Source: Strix aluco
Lineage: Eukaryota > Chordata > Aves > Strigiformes > Strigidae
NCBI RefSeq assembly: GCF_031877795.1
Contig: NC_133946.1
Span: 13,880,365 to 13,944,364 of the forward strand
Length of the DNA stretch: 64,000 nt
Direction: 5' to 3'
The notes beneath the pieces are model-generated. The model saw nothing but the letters and a program-made list of their open reading frames with translations, made no database searches and had not been told where the DNA came from. Position numbers and translations under genes: made by a program. Of the stretch, positions 25,901 through 37,655 are shown piece after piece; position 1 is the first letter of the stretch, and every line of letters starts with the position of its first letter.

Positions 25901-28900
25901 TCACCAATTTTTGGGCTGGACCCACAGACACCTCTTCTTCAGGTTTTAGCTCACCAGCTTCTTTCTTGATTTCAGATTCTACTATTGGTATCTGAAACAA
26001 ACAGGAAACAATTGTTACAATTAATATAAAAACCTGTTCCGCGGGTTTTAATAAAAATTGTCAGCACTGTTAAGGTTTTTATAAGTAAAAGGTCAGTTAC
26101 AGTGCAGCAGTTTTCAGAGAATTTGAGGAGATAAGCAGATGTTGAAATATATACAGAAGCCTCCTACCCATGCAATAAAGCTCACATTGCACAGATTGTC
26201 TTAGATGCCTCCTGGAACAACCCTGACGTAAAGCATTCTTCCTTTGTTAGTGGATATAATTAAATCATATTTTAAAGTTGCTATAATTTTCTGAAATAAG
26301 GAATTTCTCATCTCCCCTCTTAACAGATATCACTTATTCTCAGTATATGCTAGCTTCAGGTTTGCTACTTAAAAAAACCAAATAACGAATGCAAAACCCT
26401 AACTAGTTTTTACTTTAGATTTCTTGTTCACACGCCATTACATATCACAAGTGTTGACTCTTAGCTGTTTTTTTAAAAATGTGTTTTTCTTAGAAAACAC
26501 ATTGCATAATAGTAAGTAAAACCACAAAGACCTAGCCTAACAAAGTAAACACACCTCTCCAAGTGATCTGCGAACTTCTGTCATTACACTTTGTATATCT
26601 TCCTTTGTGCTGCAATATTCTCCAAGGATCCATAAAGCTCCTCGATAAATCCTAAGACAAGAACAGAACTGAAGTCATGCTTTCATGATATACTCAAACT
26701 AACATCAAGGGAAGTGATTTATGGTCAGGTGGTAAGGGCCAGTCTTGACAAATTCAGAAGGATGCGACTGACAGAAAGAAAGTTTCATCAAAAGCAATCA
26801 TCCTGTCAGCCTTAGCAAACTAATGAATGAGTATATCAGATGAGATACATTGTCTGCTACAGATTTATTCCCATCTGTGTTAATCCTGATACTCACAAAA
26901 CTAAATTTCATTATGACCATAATAAAATAACTCTACTGTATGTGAATAAAGTCAGCTGTAATTTCTCCAGTTAACTGAGACAAACTGTTCCTTCATGGAG
27001 GAGAAAATGAAAAACAAGACCATGAATGAAGATTAGGGAAAAAAATAGCAAAGCTTCAGAGGTTTTTTTTTCCCCACTTTATGAGCTGATGATGGAGATA
27101 GGATTCAGTTTCCTGCGTACTGGAAGAGTGGCAGAATGGTGTCTTGATCCAGAGAAGTTCTCATATGACTTAACCTTTGCAGAGCCATCAGAAGACCAAG
27201 TTTTTAGAGCCCTGAAAGGTACTAAAGAAGCTTTGCAGATTGCAAAGCCCCGTCCACGTTAGACTTTCTAATAAATGTACAGTACTTCCAGTTGCCTAGA
27301 AGTGCAAACTCCTGCTGTGATAATCCTTTAGTAATTCTGTTTTAACAAATACATCACTTTAGAGTTCACCAACAATGCTATCTTCTAGCAAATGGAAATA
27401 AAATTATGAATTGCCTCATAAAAACTAAATTTGAAATTATTTTCTTCATTCAATGCAACAAGCACCCAATATATGTTTTGTACAAATAGGCAAGCAGGAA
27501 GCTTTACCTAGAAATCATCTAGCCCCAAAATGTCTCAGCTTCAGTTATTCTTCTTTGTGTGGGAGTTGCAAGGATTTTAGTACATATTTAATGACAATAT
27601 ACATTCAGTACAAGTGAGCCACCGGGTGCTCCAATGTCTGGTATCATATTTTGGACTCACTTGACAGATTTAATAGCATGAAAGACTTCAAGCATCTTCT
27701 CAACAATAAGAGGTCTGAGGTTATCAAATCGCTGGATCGCTTCCCGCACAAACTCCAAGACATCAGCAGCAGCCGCTTCATTATTATCACTAAGGAACTC
27801 CATCAGCTAGTAAAAGAGTGAACACGAGCACAAACAGCAGCACAGCTAAGTTTGTACAATAGTATTTTCCTTCTACATTCAGAAAAATAAAACTGCATAT
27901 ACATCTCCTGTTAAACAAAGCTGAAGTCAACCTTAAATACATTAAAAACAATTACCAATTATCGTAATCCCAAAATCGTTTTTCTAGTGGTATAAATTAT
28001 TGCACTTTTAAGTGAAGGTACTCTTCAGCTCATGTTCTTCAAAAATATTAAAAAATAAAGTCTCAGAAGACAAATAACTACAGCACCAAAAGTCCTGTAT
28101 TTCTTTAGGGATTAAAAATAGTATTGCTTTGTGTGAGGCCACTATTAGAAACACTTCAGCTTCAGTTATTCTCCAGGTTTTGGGAATAGCTAGATCATAT
28201 TTAATGACAATATAATTAAACATTTGCATACCACTGGAATAACATTTGCAGCCATATCTGGAAACCGAACACTACAGGAATGCAATGTACGAACAAGCAG
28301 CTGTCTATACTTGTCTGTATCTTCATGCTCTGTCACATTATTAGTTTTAATCACTTCCTTCTTCAGAACAATCACAAGCTGCAGAAAAGATCAAATAAAA
28401 TTGGAGAAAGTCCCATATTTTTCCAAAGAATAAAAAAAATAATCTAATAAAACAAAAGTAATCTATATTTTACCTCCTCTACATTTCTTGAAGAGACAAG
28501 ATCCAGAGCCAGTTGAAGGGTTTTTTTGCGCACTTCTAGATCTGGGGTACTCAACACTCTGAGGATGTCCATAACTAGATCCTGAAACAATAACAAAATG
28601 ATAACTACTTTGTTGCTTTAAATTACTTCCTTTTCATACAATTCTAATTTTCAGTCCCCAATGATTTTCAAAGACTTTCTGGATATATAATATGTGATCT
28701 ACTGACAAACAAGAAGATATCCTAGGCATTAGGAACTTCACAGTGCTCATTTAATAAATTCTACATTTACACAAAAGTCTACCATGCAAGCTACATCATT
28801 AAGCCTTACAATCAAGACAGAATTTGCCATTGTTAATTCTTATGCAGACAATAAAATCAGCAATTCAGAAACATAAAAGTTCATCTAATATGTTTTTACC

Positions 28901-31900
28901 AAAAGCATATCAACAGAAGATTTAAACTTCAGAAGTACATTTTTCCATACATCACAAGACCTGAAAGTTTCATTTTGGAAAGAAAAGCCTTCAATAAGCC
29001 TGCAGGAAAAGATACAGCTCACATACCTGTAACACCCGTTCATGGGAAGGATGCTCCTTTAATTCAATCAACCGATCCAAAACAATCAGTTTCACATTAT
29101 TATCACTTTCTTTAATAATCAAATCTATGTAGCATTGGGCAGCTGCCTAAAATTAAAAGGATGAAAAACATTTAAGCCTGAAGAGGAGAAACTGGCAAAT
29201 TTCTGAGATAAATTCAGGAAAATACACCTACAGTACTATTAAAGCAACTACTCGAGGAGTTGGCACAGAAATGAACCTGAGAACAGACTTTAAAACATTC
29301 TGGCCCACTGTAAACATTGATTCCACCACCATGTTACAGAAGTTACACAGGAAGGCTCACTATGGCATCAGCTTACAATACCTAGACTTGATTTCTAATT
29401 CAAAGAAAGTCATAAAGAGATACATTTCCTGGCATGCCTTGGGTCAGCTCTTAAATATACAACAGAGCACGACAACCAATTTAAAATAGTTGTCAGTGTT
29501 AGCCTATCTAGATATGGGTTTAATGACAGCTTCTATGTACAATAATCCTACTCAACAAAAATGACTATACTAAAGTGAGAATGTTGGAATTAATACTCCT
29601 CCTGATCTTTGAAACTACTATTTACAATGCTTTTACTCTAAATCTAGACTTGCATATTCTATTTTTGAAATTTCCATACAAGTTCAAAATTTCTGTGTGT
29701 TCTTAAATCATCAGCTGTACAAACATAAATCTAGGAACCCAAGGTCGATCAGTAATCAATGTAAATCGTCACTGCTTTATGCTTCCACTCTGCTCTGAAA
29801 AGAGTAATATTTATGAGTAAAGAAAGTCATTCAGTCTCTGTAAATCTTCACTTTAGTCTGCTTTGCTAAGTATGCCAAGAAGACTGCAGGTTGGTACCAA
29901 CTACTGTACAACAGTTTGCACAGTATTCAAGCTCGTCCCCTACTGAAGTCCACTAGCTGCAAAATACAGTCGCAATCCTTTTTTGTGACCAATTTTAAGA
30001 GATATTTTAAAACAGGGTTTTGAACGTGAAACGTTAAACACACCATATTACTGAAACCTTCGCTCTTTCAAAGCATCAACATACAGTATGCAGTATTCAT
30101 TCCAGCGCACTAAATCATCTGAAAACATCATTTTTATACCTTGATTGCTGTTGGTGCACTGGAGAGTGTAACTAGAGTACCTGCAGCTTCATACTTCACT
30201 GCAGGACTTGATGACTGCAGTAAGTTGTAGATGCAGCGAATAAACCGAGCTCTCTCTGATGGATTCGCATGACAGACCTAGATAAGAACAACAATGTATA
30301 GTTGGCACATAAAGAAAAAAGAAAATAGCAATCATATAGCTTAATGGCTTCCCTATCTTACAACAAGGAGAAAATTAAGCAAAGGGTGACAGCCTTCTCT
30401 GGGGGTAAGAAGTATCATTCACAGTTGTAAAAATCTAATTACAAAAGCTATTAAAAAGCTATTATTCACAATTCTATGCAATGCTACAAGGTCTTAAAAT
30501 CTCAGACCAAAAGCAAGGGCATGGTCTTTACTAGCTCCTGTAACAGATGCCCTGCTTGTGCCCATGAAGAACAGTCTGATAATACACAGTTCACAGCACA
30601 GCACATCAGGTGAGACACACTGCTCTATACTGTGCACCCTTCAGCAGTTTACTGTTTCAAGACACAAATCTTATTCAGCTCTACTAAACAATGACATACT
30701 CCTGACATGGACTAAACGCTAGCTATAAGGCCTTTTCCATCAATGTTCTATCCCTTTTAAAAAGCAATCTAACACATACACTCATTTTAAATGTGCCACA
30801 ACATTTCCCTTTTACCTTATAAATTAGCTCAACAATAACCAACTGCAGTATGTCACCAAATGTCTGGACTTGGTCAATACAGGTACTCAAATAATCCAAA
30901 GCTCGATCCTATACAAATAAAAGATAAATTATTCTGAGTTTGTTTACTCAGCTATATTTTAAAAATCAAACCACAAAGCAGCATATATTCAACCCTTCAA
31001 CTTGAAATTTACAACAATTTATGAAAACATTGTAAATCTGAAGAGCAAATTAATCCATCCTGCCTACAGATGGCAAAAAGAGAGACAAAACTAATGGTAA
31101 TCAGGCACAAAAATTCAATTGCCTGTAGAGCAAATAATCCAAAACACTAAATAGAAATTGTCATTTCCTTCTCATGTGACTACAAAACCTACAGAACAGT
31201 ACGTAACGGAGCACTTAATCTGGTTAAGTTCACTTGGCAAAAGTAGTTTCAGTTTTCAGCATCAACATATGCCTTCATCAAATACAGTAATTCTCCTTTA
31301 AAATGAAGACAGTACTAAAGACATACATTAACTTTTCCAGTTACCAAATATTCCACAAATGGTTAACATTATCATATATGATTTTTAATGAATATAAACA
31401 GTTTATACTACCAACAAACTACTGGCTACATTTTCAAGTATTTAAAGCAAGTGAGTTTGAGGACAAGTATTCTTACCTGATCTGCATGAATTAGCATCAT
31501 AAATGCATTTCTTTTGCAGCTTGCATCTTTCTCATTCACCAAGAAATCATGGATCAATTCAGGAGCATCAGGTATAAGATATTCAAAATTTCTTTAAAAA
31601 AAAAATATCATAATTAAAAGAACTACTGGTAAGGAGTAGAACCTAAGGTTTAAGTGCATATCCTCAAGACAAGCATTTACAAAAATTCAAAAAGTGTAAA
31701 ATGGTGATACACTGCTTTTTCACAGCTATTTGAAACTGTGAACAGACTCGAGGAGCTTTAAAAAACTGTTTGTTATCATGACAGCTGAGAGACTACCCCA
31801 TCAATGATTTCTGTTTAATAGTAACATTCAGCCACACTGATCAGGTAACAACTGCAATAATGTTTAGGATATAACTGCGGTAGATGAAGAATGTCTCACT

Positions 31901-34146
31901 ACAAATAAATTTATATATCCATATTTCTGCAAGGATCCTTCTATATTTATGATTACTATTACTAACATTTAGATCATTAAGAAAGGCATCTGCCCATACA
32001 AATTAACCTGCAATATAAGGACCTTAGTCACACCTGGGAAAGCAGCAGCAGTACCTTTTGCTTTTCCAAAGAAGTCCATTAGATACAAGGCAAAAAAGCA
32101 AACAAACAAGCAAATCCCAAACACCACACCAGTGTTTGATAAATGTTTACAAGATCTCAAAAACTATCTAGATCACTAAAGCTAGCCTTAGTCTTCTGCA
32201 TCCATGACTTTAAATAGTTTTTCTGGCATTTACCTATAAATTGTATAAATTGCAAGAACTGCATTTCTGCGCACATAGCTGTGACGATGTTCTAGACACG
32301 CACGGATGGCTGGCATCAAAGGCTCCAACAGCTCTGCTTCTTTCAGCTTACAAAGAAAACGGAGAGTAGAGCCTCGGATAAATTCATTTGGGTGCTGAAG
32401 ATCCTAAAATCAACAAGAAACATATTTGAAATGCCAGATTCTTCAGCCTAATTGTTAAGCTCAGATGAACACACTTGCTCGCCTTCTCCCACACACAGCT
32501 TTTCCATGGTACAAGTTCCCAACATCCACAATGACAACTCACTGTCTCCTCATGAAACACCTTCTTAAAACACTGCTACCCCACAATATTTAAAAACACG
32601 TATTTCTGTGTAGTAAAAAATTTTCTTCTGCATTGCATGTGTTTTCTCTGATTACTAAGGCTGTGAAAGCTCACCCTGCAGGAACTCCTGCCCACTGGAT
32701 ACTAACCTCTAGTGTATATTAGTTCATCTGCATCCGACCCATTCCCAAAGAAGCTGAAGGACCTTATTATCTCTGTGAAGGAGTGTCCCAAATACACCAT
32801 GATCAAGTTATTCCAAAAATACTGTCCTTTTTATGCATGGCTTGTCCCAAGACACTATGAAGATGGCAGTTAGGATACCCCTCATCTTTGAGGTTCACTG
32901 ACTTGGAAACAAAGAGCACTAAATTTTTGTTAAGTTGTAATAGTAAAAGAACACATTAAAACTCCTTGGGAGTAGGTCTGCAGGTTATCTACAATTATTC
33001 AGTTCTGAAGTACTGAGACATAATGGTTAGGAAGCAAATGCTGAGCATAAACCATTTTTATATTTGTTAAATAACACGAAATTATACACTTTCTAAAAAG
33101 ATCCAGCATAGGAACATAAGCAATGAAATAAGCAACGGGCTACCTTTCTGTAGGCATCGCATACAAGGATCATTTCTTGCAAAAGCCTGCCATCTGGAGT
33201 GGTCTTTGGCACTATCTCCCAAAAGACAAGCAGCAGTTTTTTGATGGTATGATCTTGGAGAGGCAGCACAAAACGTATAATAGTCATCAGAAGCCCAGGT
33301 AGTTTTTCACCATTCAGAATCATAATGATTACTTTCTTCAACGCCTCCGTCTTCAGCTTGACATCTCCTTTTTCTAGAGGAGGAGGAAATGAAATCAGGA
33401 AGGCTAATATGCCACAGTTAGTTTAACAGGAACACTGATCTTCAGTGGCAGAAGGTAGAAACCCCCTCTGATGGAGTGCAATCCAGCCTATCAATAAAAT
33501 TCACTCCCTTACTTCTACTAAAAGGATAAAGAGGAAGCAAGAGATACTTAAAGAATAAGCACGGATTCAGACAGAGTTCAACAAATTTCATGACTGTTTC
33601 AATGCTTAAATTTAAACAGCCTTTTACACCAGGATACTGCAATGCACTCTGATGCCATACGTATACTAAATACTAACACCGCCGTTCCTGCCAGCAAGAT
33701 ACAACAGGGCACTCAACAAACGGCAACACAGCTTGTTGCTTATCATTGCACTGCTAAAACCTGCCTGAGCCCAAACAGGTACTACTTCAAACAGAAAGAT
33801 GGAAAAAAAATTCAAATTTTTGCACAGACTGAGGGGGGAAAAACAAAACCAAAACATATAAGATAAATGTCATGAAGTTTCTCAAAACACAGCAAACAGA
33901 GGAATGTACAGAAATGGACAGAACAAAATAAACATCAAATTGACTTGGTTTGACTTTATAAAAGGTAAACAATCTTCAAGGAAAGGCACAATGAGGGAAT
34001 ACGAGAAAAATTTAGGTAAGACGGAGTATGCTTCAAATCACTGTCCAGTACTTGCCTAGGTCATTTTTTAAACTGATTTCAGAAGGTGGTTCTGAATCCA
34101 TCGGAACATTGATTAACGTGTAACACACATTCTCTGCAGCTGTCAT
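16939..34146 (-). CDS. COPB1: Coatomer subunit beta (beta-COP), 953 aa, 21 coding exons
   Basis: Beta-COP is part of the adaptor-like subcomplex of the COPI coat, which ARF1-GTP recruits to Golgi membranes for retrograde and intra-Golgi transport. Coding exons (high to low): 34146-34056, 33373-33144, 32403-32234, 31591-31477, 30908-30816, 30277-30140, 29146-29027, 28581-28474, 28378-28232, 27806-27661, 26651-26555, 25991-25831, 25119-24999, 24642-24415, 24238-24059, 23000-22856, 21332-21213, 20765-20620, 19324-19235, 18440-18285, 16998-16939. All phases join and total 2862 nt, the same length as I recall for human. The protein starts [20 protein letters not shown] and ends LSQKKTSL. Residues ~20-535 form the HEAT/adaptin-N solenoid, followed by a charged linker; ~670-810 is the coatomer-beta C-terminal domain and ~815-945 the appendage platform. 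The frame is intact. Intron 2 uses a GC donor; all other donors are GT. Confidence 0.98.
20128..20222 (+). mobile_element. CR1 LINE 3' tail in a COPB1 intron
   Basis: GGTCCCTTACAACCCAAATG followed by ATTCTCTGATTCTATGATT is the CR1 3' end with its terminal octamer repeat, in plus orientation (antisense to COPB1). It lies in the intron between coding exons 18 and 19 (20620 to 19324). Only about 95 bp of the 3' tail is left, so it is an ordinary dead fragment. Confidence 0.85.
21495..21553. repeat. T/G-rich low-complexity tract in COPB1 intron
   Basis: Runs of T broken by single G (TTTTTGTTTTTTTG type) for about 60 bp, A-rich on the COPB1 sense strand. It lies between coding exons 17 and 16. 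It may be the remains of a poly(A) tail, but no retroposed body is recognisable next to it. Confidence 0.6.
25748..25797. repeat. A-rich (CAAAA)-type simple repeat in COPB1 intron
   Basis: A run of A followed by AACAACAAAAAACCAAACC-type low-complexity sequence, just inside the intron downstream of coding exon 12 (exon end 25831). No transposon body is visible next to it. Confidence 0.7.
34055..34056 (-). other. COPB1: GC-AG intron donor in COPB1 (intron 2)
   Basis: The coding sequence reaches ...GAC CTA G at 34056 and the intron begins GCAAGT. The acceptor TCTAG and next exon (from 33373) restore the frame exactly as ...NDL-EKGDVK. Moving to the nearby GT would add bases and break the frame. 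CTAG/GCAAGT fits the known GC-AG class, in which the rest of the donor matches U1 well. Confidence 0.85.
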
Positions 34147-34632
34147 GGTTGCTGGCTACAAAATTTTTCTCAGTGGAAGAATTATTTTGACATAAATATC
34201 AGACAACCTGAAAAACAAGCAAACAAAGCCATCCCAAAGTTAACAGATTTTATTAACAACCCCCACAAAAACGTTTTCTGAACTGACTTAATGATTTGAA
34301 GGGATTGCTGGGTTTCTTGAGAAGTCACATTCAAAAGCCTTCTCAGTTTTCTGTTACACTAAAATATTCCTGTTGGTACCAAAAGATAAGCAGCATGAAA
34401 TTTCCCAAAGACAAAAAACCGAAAAGTAAATGAAAGAAATCTTTCCAAAACTTAGGCACAGAGATAACCGAAGTGTACAGGCACCTGACTGCAGCTGAAC
34501 AGATGCAGCAGCTTTTCCCTCACCTACTCGCCTCCCTGACCCTGGCTCTATATTCCCACTACCGTCCCTGCAGTCCTGTGCCCCTCCAGGTGAACTGACC
34601 CAAGCTGCAAAATCAGCTATAAAACATCACAG

Positions 34633-34667
34633 AAAAAAAAAAAAAAAAAAAAGACTTTTTTTTTTTT
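34633..34667. repeat. A20 / T12 inverted homopolymer in COPB1 intron 1
   Basis: Twenty A (34633-34652), a GAC spacer, then twelve T (34656-34667). The arms are complementary, so either strand could fold into an A-T hairpin. It could come from two retroposon tails or from slippage. The length is prone to sequencing error. Confidence 0.7.
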
Positions 34668-37117
34668 GACTTGTTTAATAAGTTGAATCAGCCTATGAAG
34701 GAAGCTTTGAAGATGAGGATGAGATCCAACAGAGCAGAACCCAAGGATGGGAGAAAAGACAACATGGTGGAGAGGGACCCTCTCTTTTACTTGCCAAGGG
34801 TTCTCAGACCAGCTTAACTCCACTGTCTAACTGCTCCGCTAGACCCTAATGATGAAAGTAAGTATTTTTACAGTAAATGAGAAAATTACAGATCTATCAG
34901 AGCTGCTGTGTGGCTGACAGTTCAGATAACAAAATTAGAATTAAGCTCAGTCCTCATACTCATGTTTGTTTCTTCCTTACATAATAGACATCCAGAGTTC
35001 CATTTAAGTAATGAAAAATGCTCAAGTTTGAGCTTGCTCAGTTAATGCTATGATACCATATTGAAAAGCACAGTAAAGAAAATTGTTACTTTTTATTACA
35101 TGAGCAATTTTGTATTTTCTACAGAAATTGTGTCAAATTTACATAAAAATTACTTTCTCTGTGCTTTTATTGCTATTAATTTTCTGGGAGTCTTAGACTG
35201 AGTTTAACCAATCATTAAAACAAGGAAGATGCCTTTTTACTTTAAATTATGATTGACACATCAGTCATATATTGTGTAAAAGCACACTTGTTTTATGTAA
35301 TTATTAACTAATAATAGAGCCAACAGAACCGAACAAAATTATCCCTATCAAAGCTCGTGACTTACATAGAGATGAAAACACTAAACTCTCCAACTCAAGG
35401 CTATGCTTTCACTGCAGATCACTTTTCCTCTAAGTTCAATGATCTCGAGCAGGACCATACCTCTGTGACAAAGCTTTCAGTAACATGCCAGTTTAAGAAG
35501 TTACTGTCTGGGGATGCCAGCTCCCAGCCCACATTACCTCTTTTATCAGTGCAAACAACTTTTGAGATGCAAACCTTGTAAACTCTACACTCTTAACTTA
35601 TTTTTGAAGCAGTAAGAAAAACCAAATCCAACAGACCAACACCCATTCCCAGCCTGGTTAGAAGCTCGGCCCCACTAACTGCCCTGAGGAAAAAGAGGAA
35701 AGGTGGGACATGGAGTTGTAGCGTTTGAATGAGCAGCTGAGACCCTACACAAGCTGGTACTGGGTCCAAAGCCCCTTTTCTCATCAAATCAGACTAAACA
35801 GTGAGCAGGTAAGTTGCATTAACTTGGGCTGCAGCCTCTTTTTACACAAGAAAACAACACAACTAAAACAGTACCACAGCTATCACCCAAGAAAATAACT
35901 GCACTACAATTTTTTTTTCTAAAACCCAATTCTTTGGATATAATCCTTAGAAATATCTATGTAAATGACTCCTGCTCATTTTTAAGAAACGTCTTCTCTC
36001 CTCAGCAGCAGCTTTTTGCATACTTTTTTCTATACTGTTACCCAGAACTCCTGCAGCTACCACGTTCATCTCCAGTAATGACTCACACAGACCATAAAGT
36101 AAATCCTTGCAAAAATCAGACCAAGTATCTTTACTCATACGAAAATCTCAACTGCAGAAATTCTCTCAAAAATCACAGGCAAAGAGGTCTCTGAAACATG
36201 AAAACATGGAGCACATTTTAACCTCTGAAAAGTAGCAGTGAAAAACAACTCTCCTACAACACAGAGCTGGGAGACTTGGCAGGGAGAACCACCACCAAGT
36301 TTTCCTCTTTGCAGAGCACCAAGCCTTGAAATCATACTTTAATCTTACACAGAATCCCCACAGACACACAAGTGGGTGCTACTCTACTACCTCAGCAATA
36401 AAATTTCTGAGCACCTGTATAAGGAAATCTAAAATTATACAGTTTATACAGCACAGGAAGTCAAAATGCCACGCCTGCTCTCCAGCTACATCCTTGGGGA
36501 GCCTTATGAACTGGGGTACTTTATGAACCAAAACCGTGAGAAAGCATCATTTTATTGATGCACGACCTAGAATATATAATGTAAAAACGTTTTTTAAAAA
36601 ATCCCGAGTAAATTTAGAGCCAGTTTAGGGAGGTGATTACTTTTTGCTCAAAAAACCTCGCATCTTTAGCTCTGAGACAAAACTTAAAATATTTAGATGC
36701 CGCCGTCTGCTTCCCATTCCCCTGAATAAACCCAGAGACCCACAATACCGCCACACACAACACCTCTCCGGGAGGCCGCGCCACAAAGGCCCCCAAAACA
36801 GCGAGGCGGCCCTAAGCACCCTCAGACCCACGGCCCCCCGACAGCGGTGCTGGGGGCTCCCCTGAGGGAGCCACCAGGAAGGCGCCGGCGGGGCCGTGAG
36901 GCCTCGGGCCTGCAGGCCCGGCTGGAGCGGCGGCACCTCTACGGCCCCCCCACTGCCCTACGCCCCCCCCCCACCCCCCTCCCCTCCCTCCCCCCAGCCC
37001 CGGCGAGACCGCTGCTCCCCAGGCGCAAGGCTCCGTACTCGGTGGCGCGGCGGGGCGGCCCGGTCCGGTCGAGTCGAGCCCGGTGCGGAGCTCTGCCCGC
37101 GGCGCTCCGGCGATGGC

Positions 37118-37125
37118 TGACGTGG
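37118..37125 (+). promoter_or_regulatory. UPRE-type site TGACGTGG in COPB1 promoter
   Basis: TGACGTGG matches the unfolded-protein-response element core TGACGTG(G/A) bound by XBP1 and ATF6, and related CREB3-family factors. It lies in the COPB1 CpG island near the probable start site. Secretory-pathway coat genes are known targets of such factors; binding here is inferred from the motif. Confidence 0.45.
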
Positions 37126-37194
37126 AGGCGCTCCTCGCCCAGGCCACATCGATAGTACGGCGGCTCTAGCGGGACACGCCTCTCGCCCGACGGC

Positions 37195-37243
37195 AACGCG
37201 AAAGGGGCGGGGCCGCCGGCGACGGCCCCGCCCCTTTCGCGTT
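37195..37243. repeat. Perfect 21-bp inverted repeat of GC boxes
   Basis: The left arm is 37195-37215 and the right arm 37223-37243, with a 7-nt loop (37216-37222). The arms are exact reverse complements. Each contains a GGGGCGGGGCC GC box (Sp1/KLF type) and ends in an E2F-like AACGCGAAA / TTTCGCGTT, so two identical sites face each other symmetrically. It could extrude as a GC-rich cruciform or act as a symmetric promoter element for COPB1. Confidence 0.9.
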
Positions 37244-37307
37244 CCGTGCGGGCGAGTGCGCGCCCACCTGCCACGGCCACGAGCGCGGGAGGAGGGGCTT
37301 CCGCCTC

Positions 37308-37315
37308 TGACGTCA
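37308..37315. promoter_or_regulatory. Full palindromic CRE (TGACGTCA)
   Basis: The perfect 8-bp CREB/ATF site TGACGTCA is followed 16 bp later by a second GACGTCA (37331-37337). CpG-containing CREs close to a start site are the functional class of CREB site. They lie upstream of the likely COPB1 start. Confidence 0.55.
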
Positions 37316-37649
37316 CCTCCCGGGGGAGGAGACGTCAGCGCGGTGGCGAGGGGAGTTTTCCCGCGCAGGGAGGTTCAGGGCCCTTCAGGCCGCCTTCCGT
37401 AAAAATAGGACTCGAAAAAAAATTTTAAAAGTCCACACGAAAAAAAAAAAAAAAGTAGAAAAATAAATAGGGGGAAAAAAAACCCCAAAAGGGAATCAGA
37501 GAAAAATAATAGAATAAATAAAATTAGAAGCAGCTTTGTCTAGTGCTTAAAATACACAGCCCCAGCATTATTATTTTGATGTTTTCATGACTGAACTATT
37601 TACAGGGACTCAACGCAGTTTTTAAAGTCTGTTCAAAACAGCATCATGC

Positions 37650-37655
37650 TTTATT
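37650..37655 (-). terminator. PSMA1: PSMA1 distal poly(A) signal (candidate)
   Basis: Plus-strand TTTATT reads AATAAA on the minus strand, ~1.2 kb after the PSMA1 stop. It is the last signal before the COPB1 CpG island. Use is uncertain because a proximal signal exists. Confidence 0.4.

Larger units (their letters stand above)
16660..37150 (-). other. COPB1: COPB1 transcription unit (22 exons expected)
   Basis: Whole gene from CpG-island promoter to poly(A) site. Exon 2 (34056-34207) contains the start codon; its acceptor has a good pyrimidine tract (TTGTTTTTCAG). The first, non-coding exon must lie in the CpG island around 36.8-37.15 kb, but no donor there is strong enough to place it. The terminal exon continues after the stop as a ~280-nt 3' UTR to an AATAAA at 16681-16686 (minus strand). 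The upstream neighbour PSMA1 is transcribed in the same direction. Confidence 0.9.
36740..37390 (-). promoter_or_regulatory. COPB1: CpG island promoter of COPB1
   Basis: About 650 bp of CpG-dense DNA that begins and ends abruptly in AT-rich sequence. It is placed where the non-coding first exon of COPB1 must lie, 2.5-3 kb upstream of exon 2. It contains several GC boxes, a TGACGTGG site (37118-37125), a TGACGTCA site (37308-37315), a GACGTCA (37331-37337) and a 21-bp inverted repeat (37195-37243). No TATA box is seen, so dispersed initiation is likely. Transcription probably starts near 37.0-37.2 kb. Confidence 0.85.

Noticed and set aside
27026-27262. 78-codon plus-strand frame in a COPB1 intron
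   Set aside because: Antisense to COPB1 between two well-defined exons, with no recognisable family or regulatory context.
36812-37316. Open frames of about 100-125 codons in the COPB1 island
   Set aside because: Composition effect of GC-rich promoter DNA; Gly/Ala/Arg-rich with no family resemblance.
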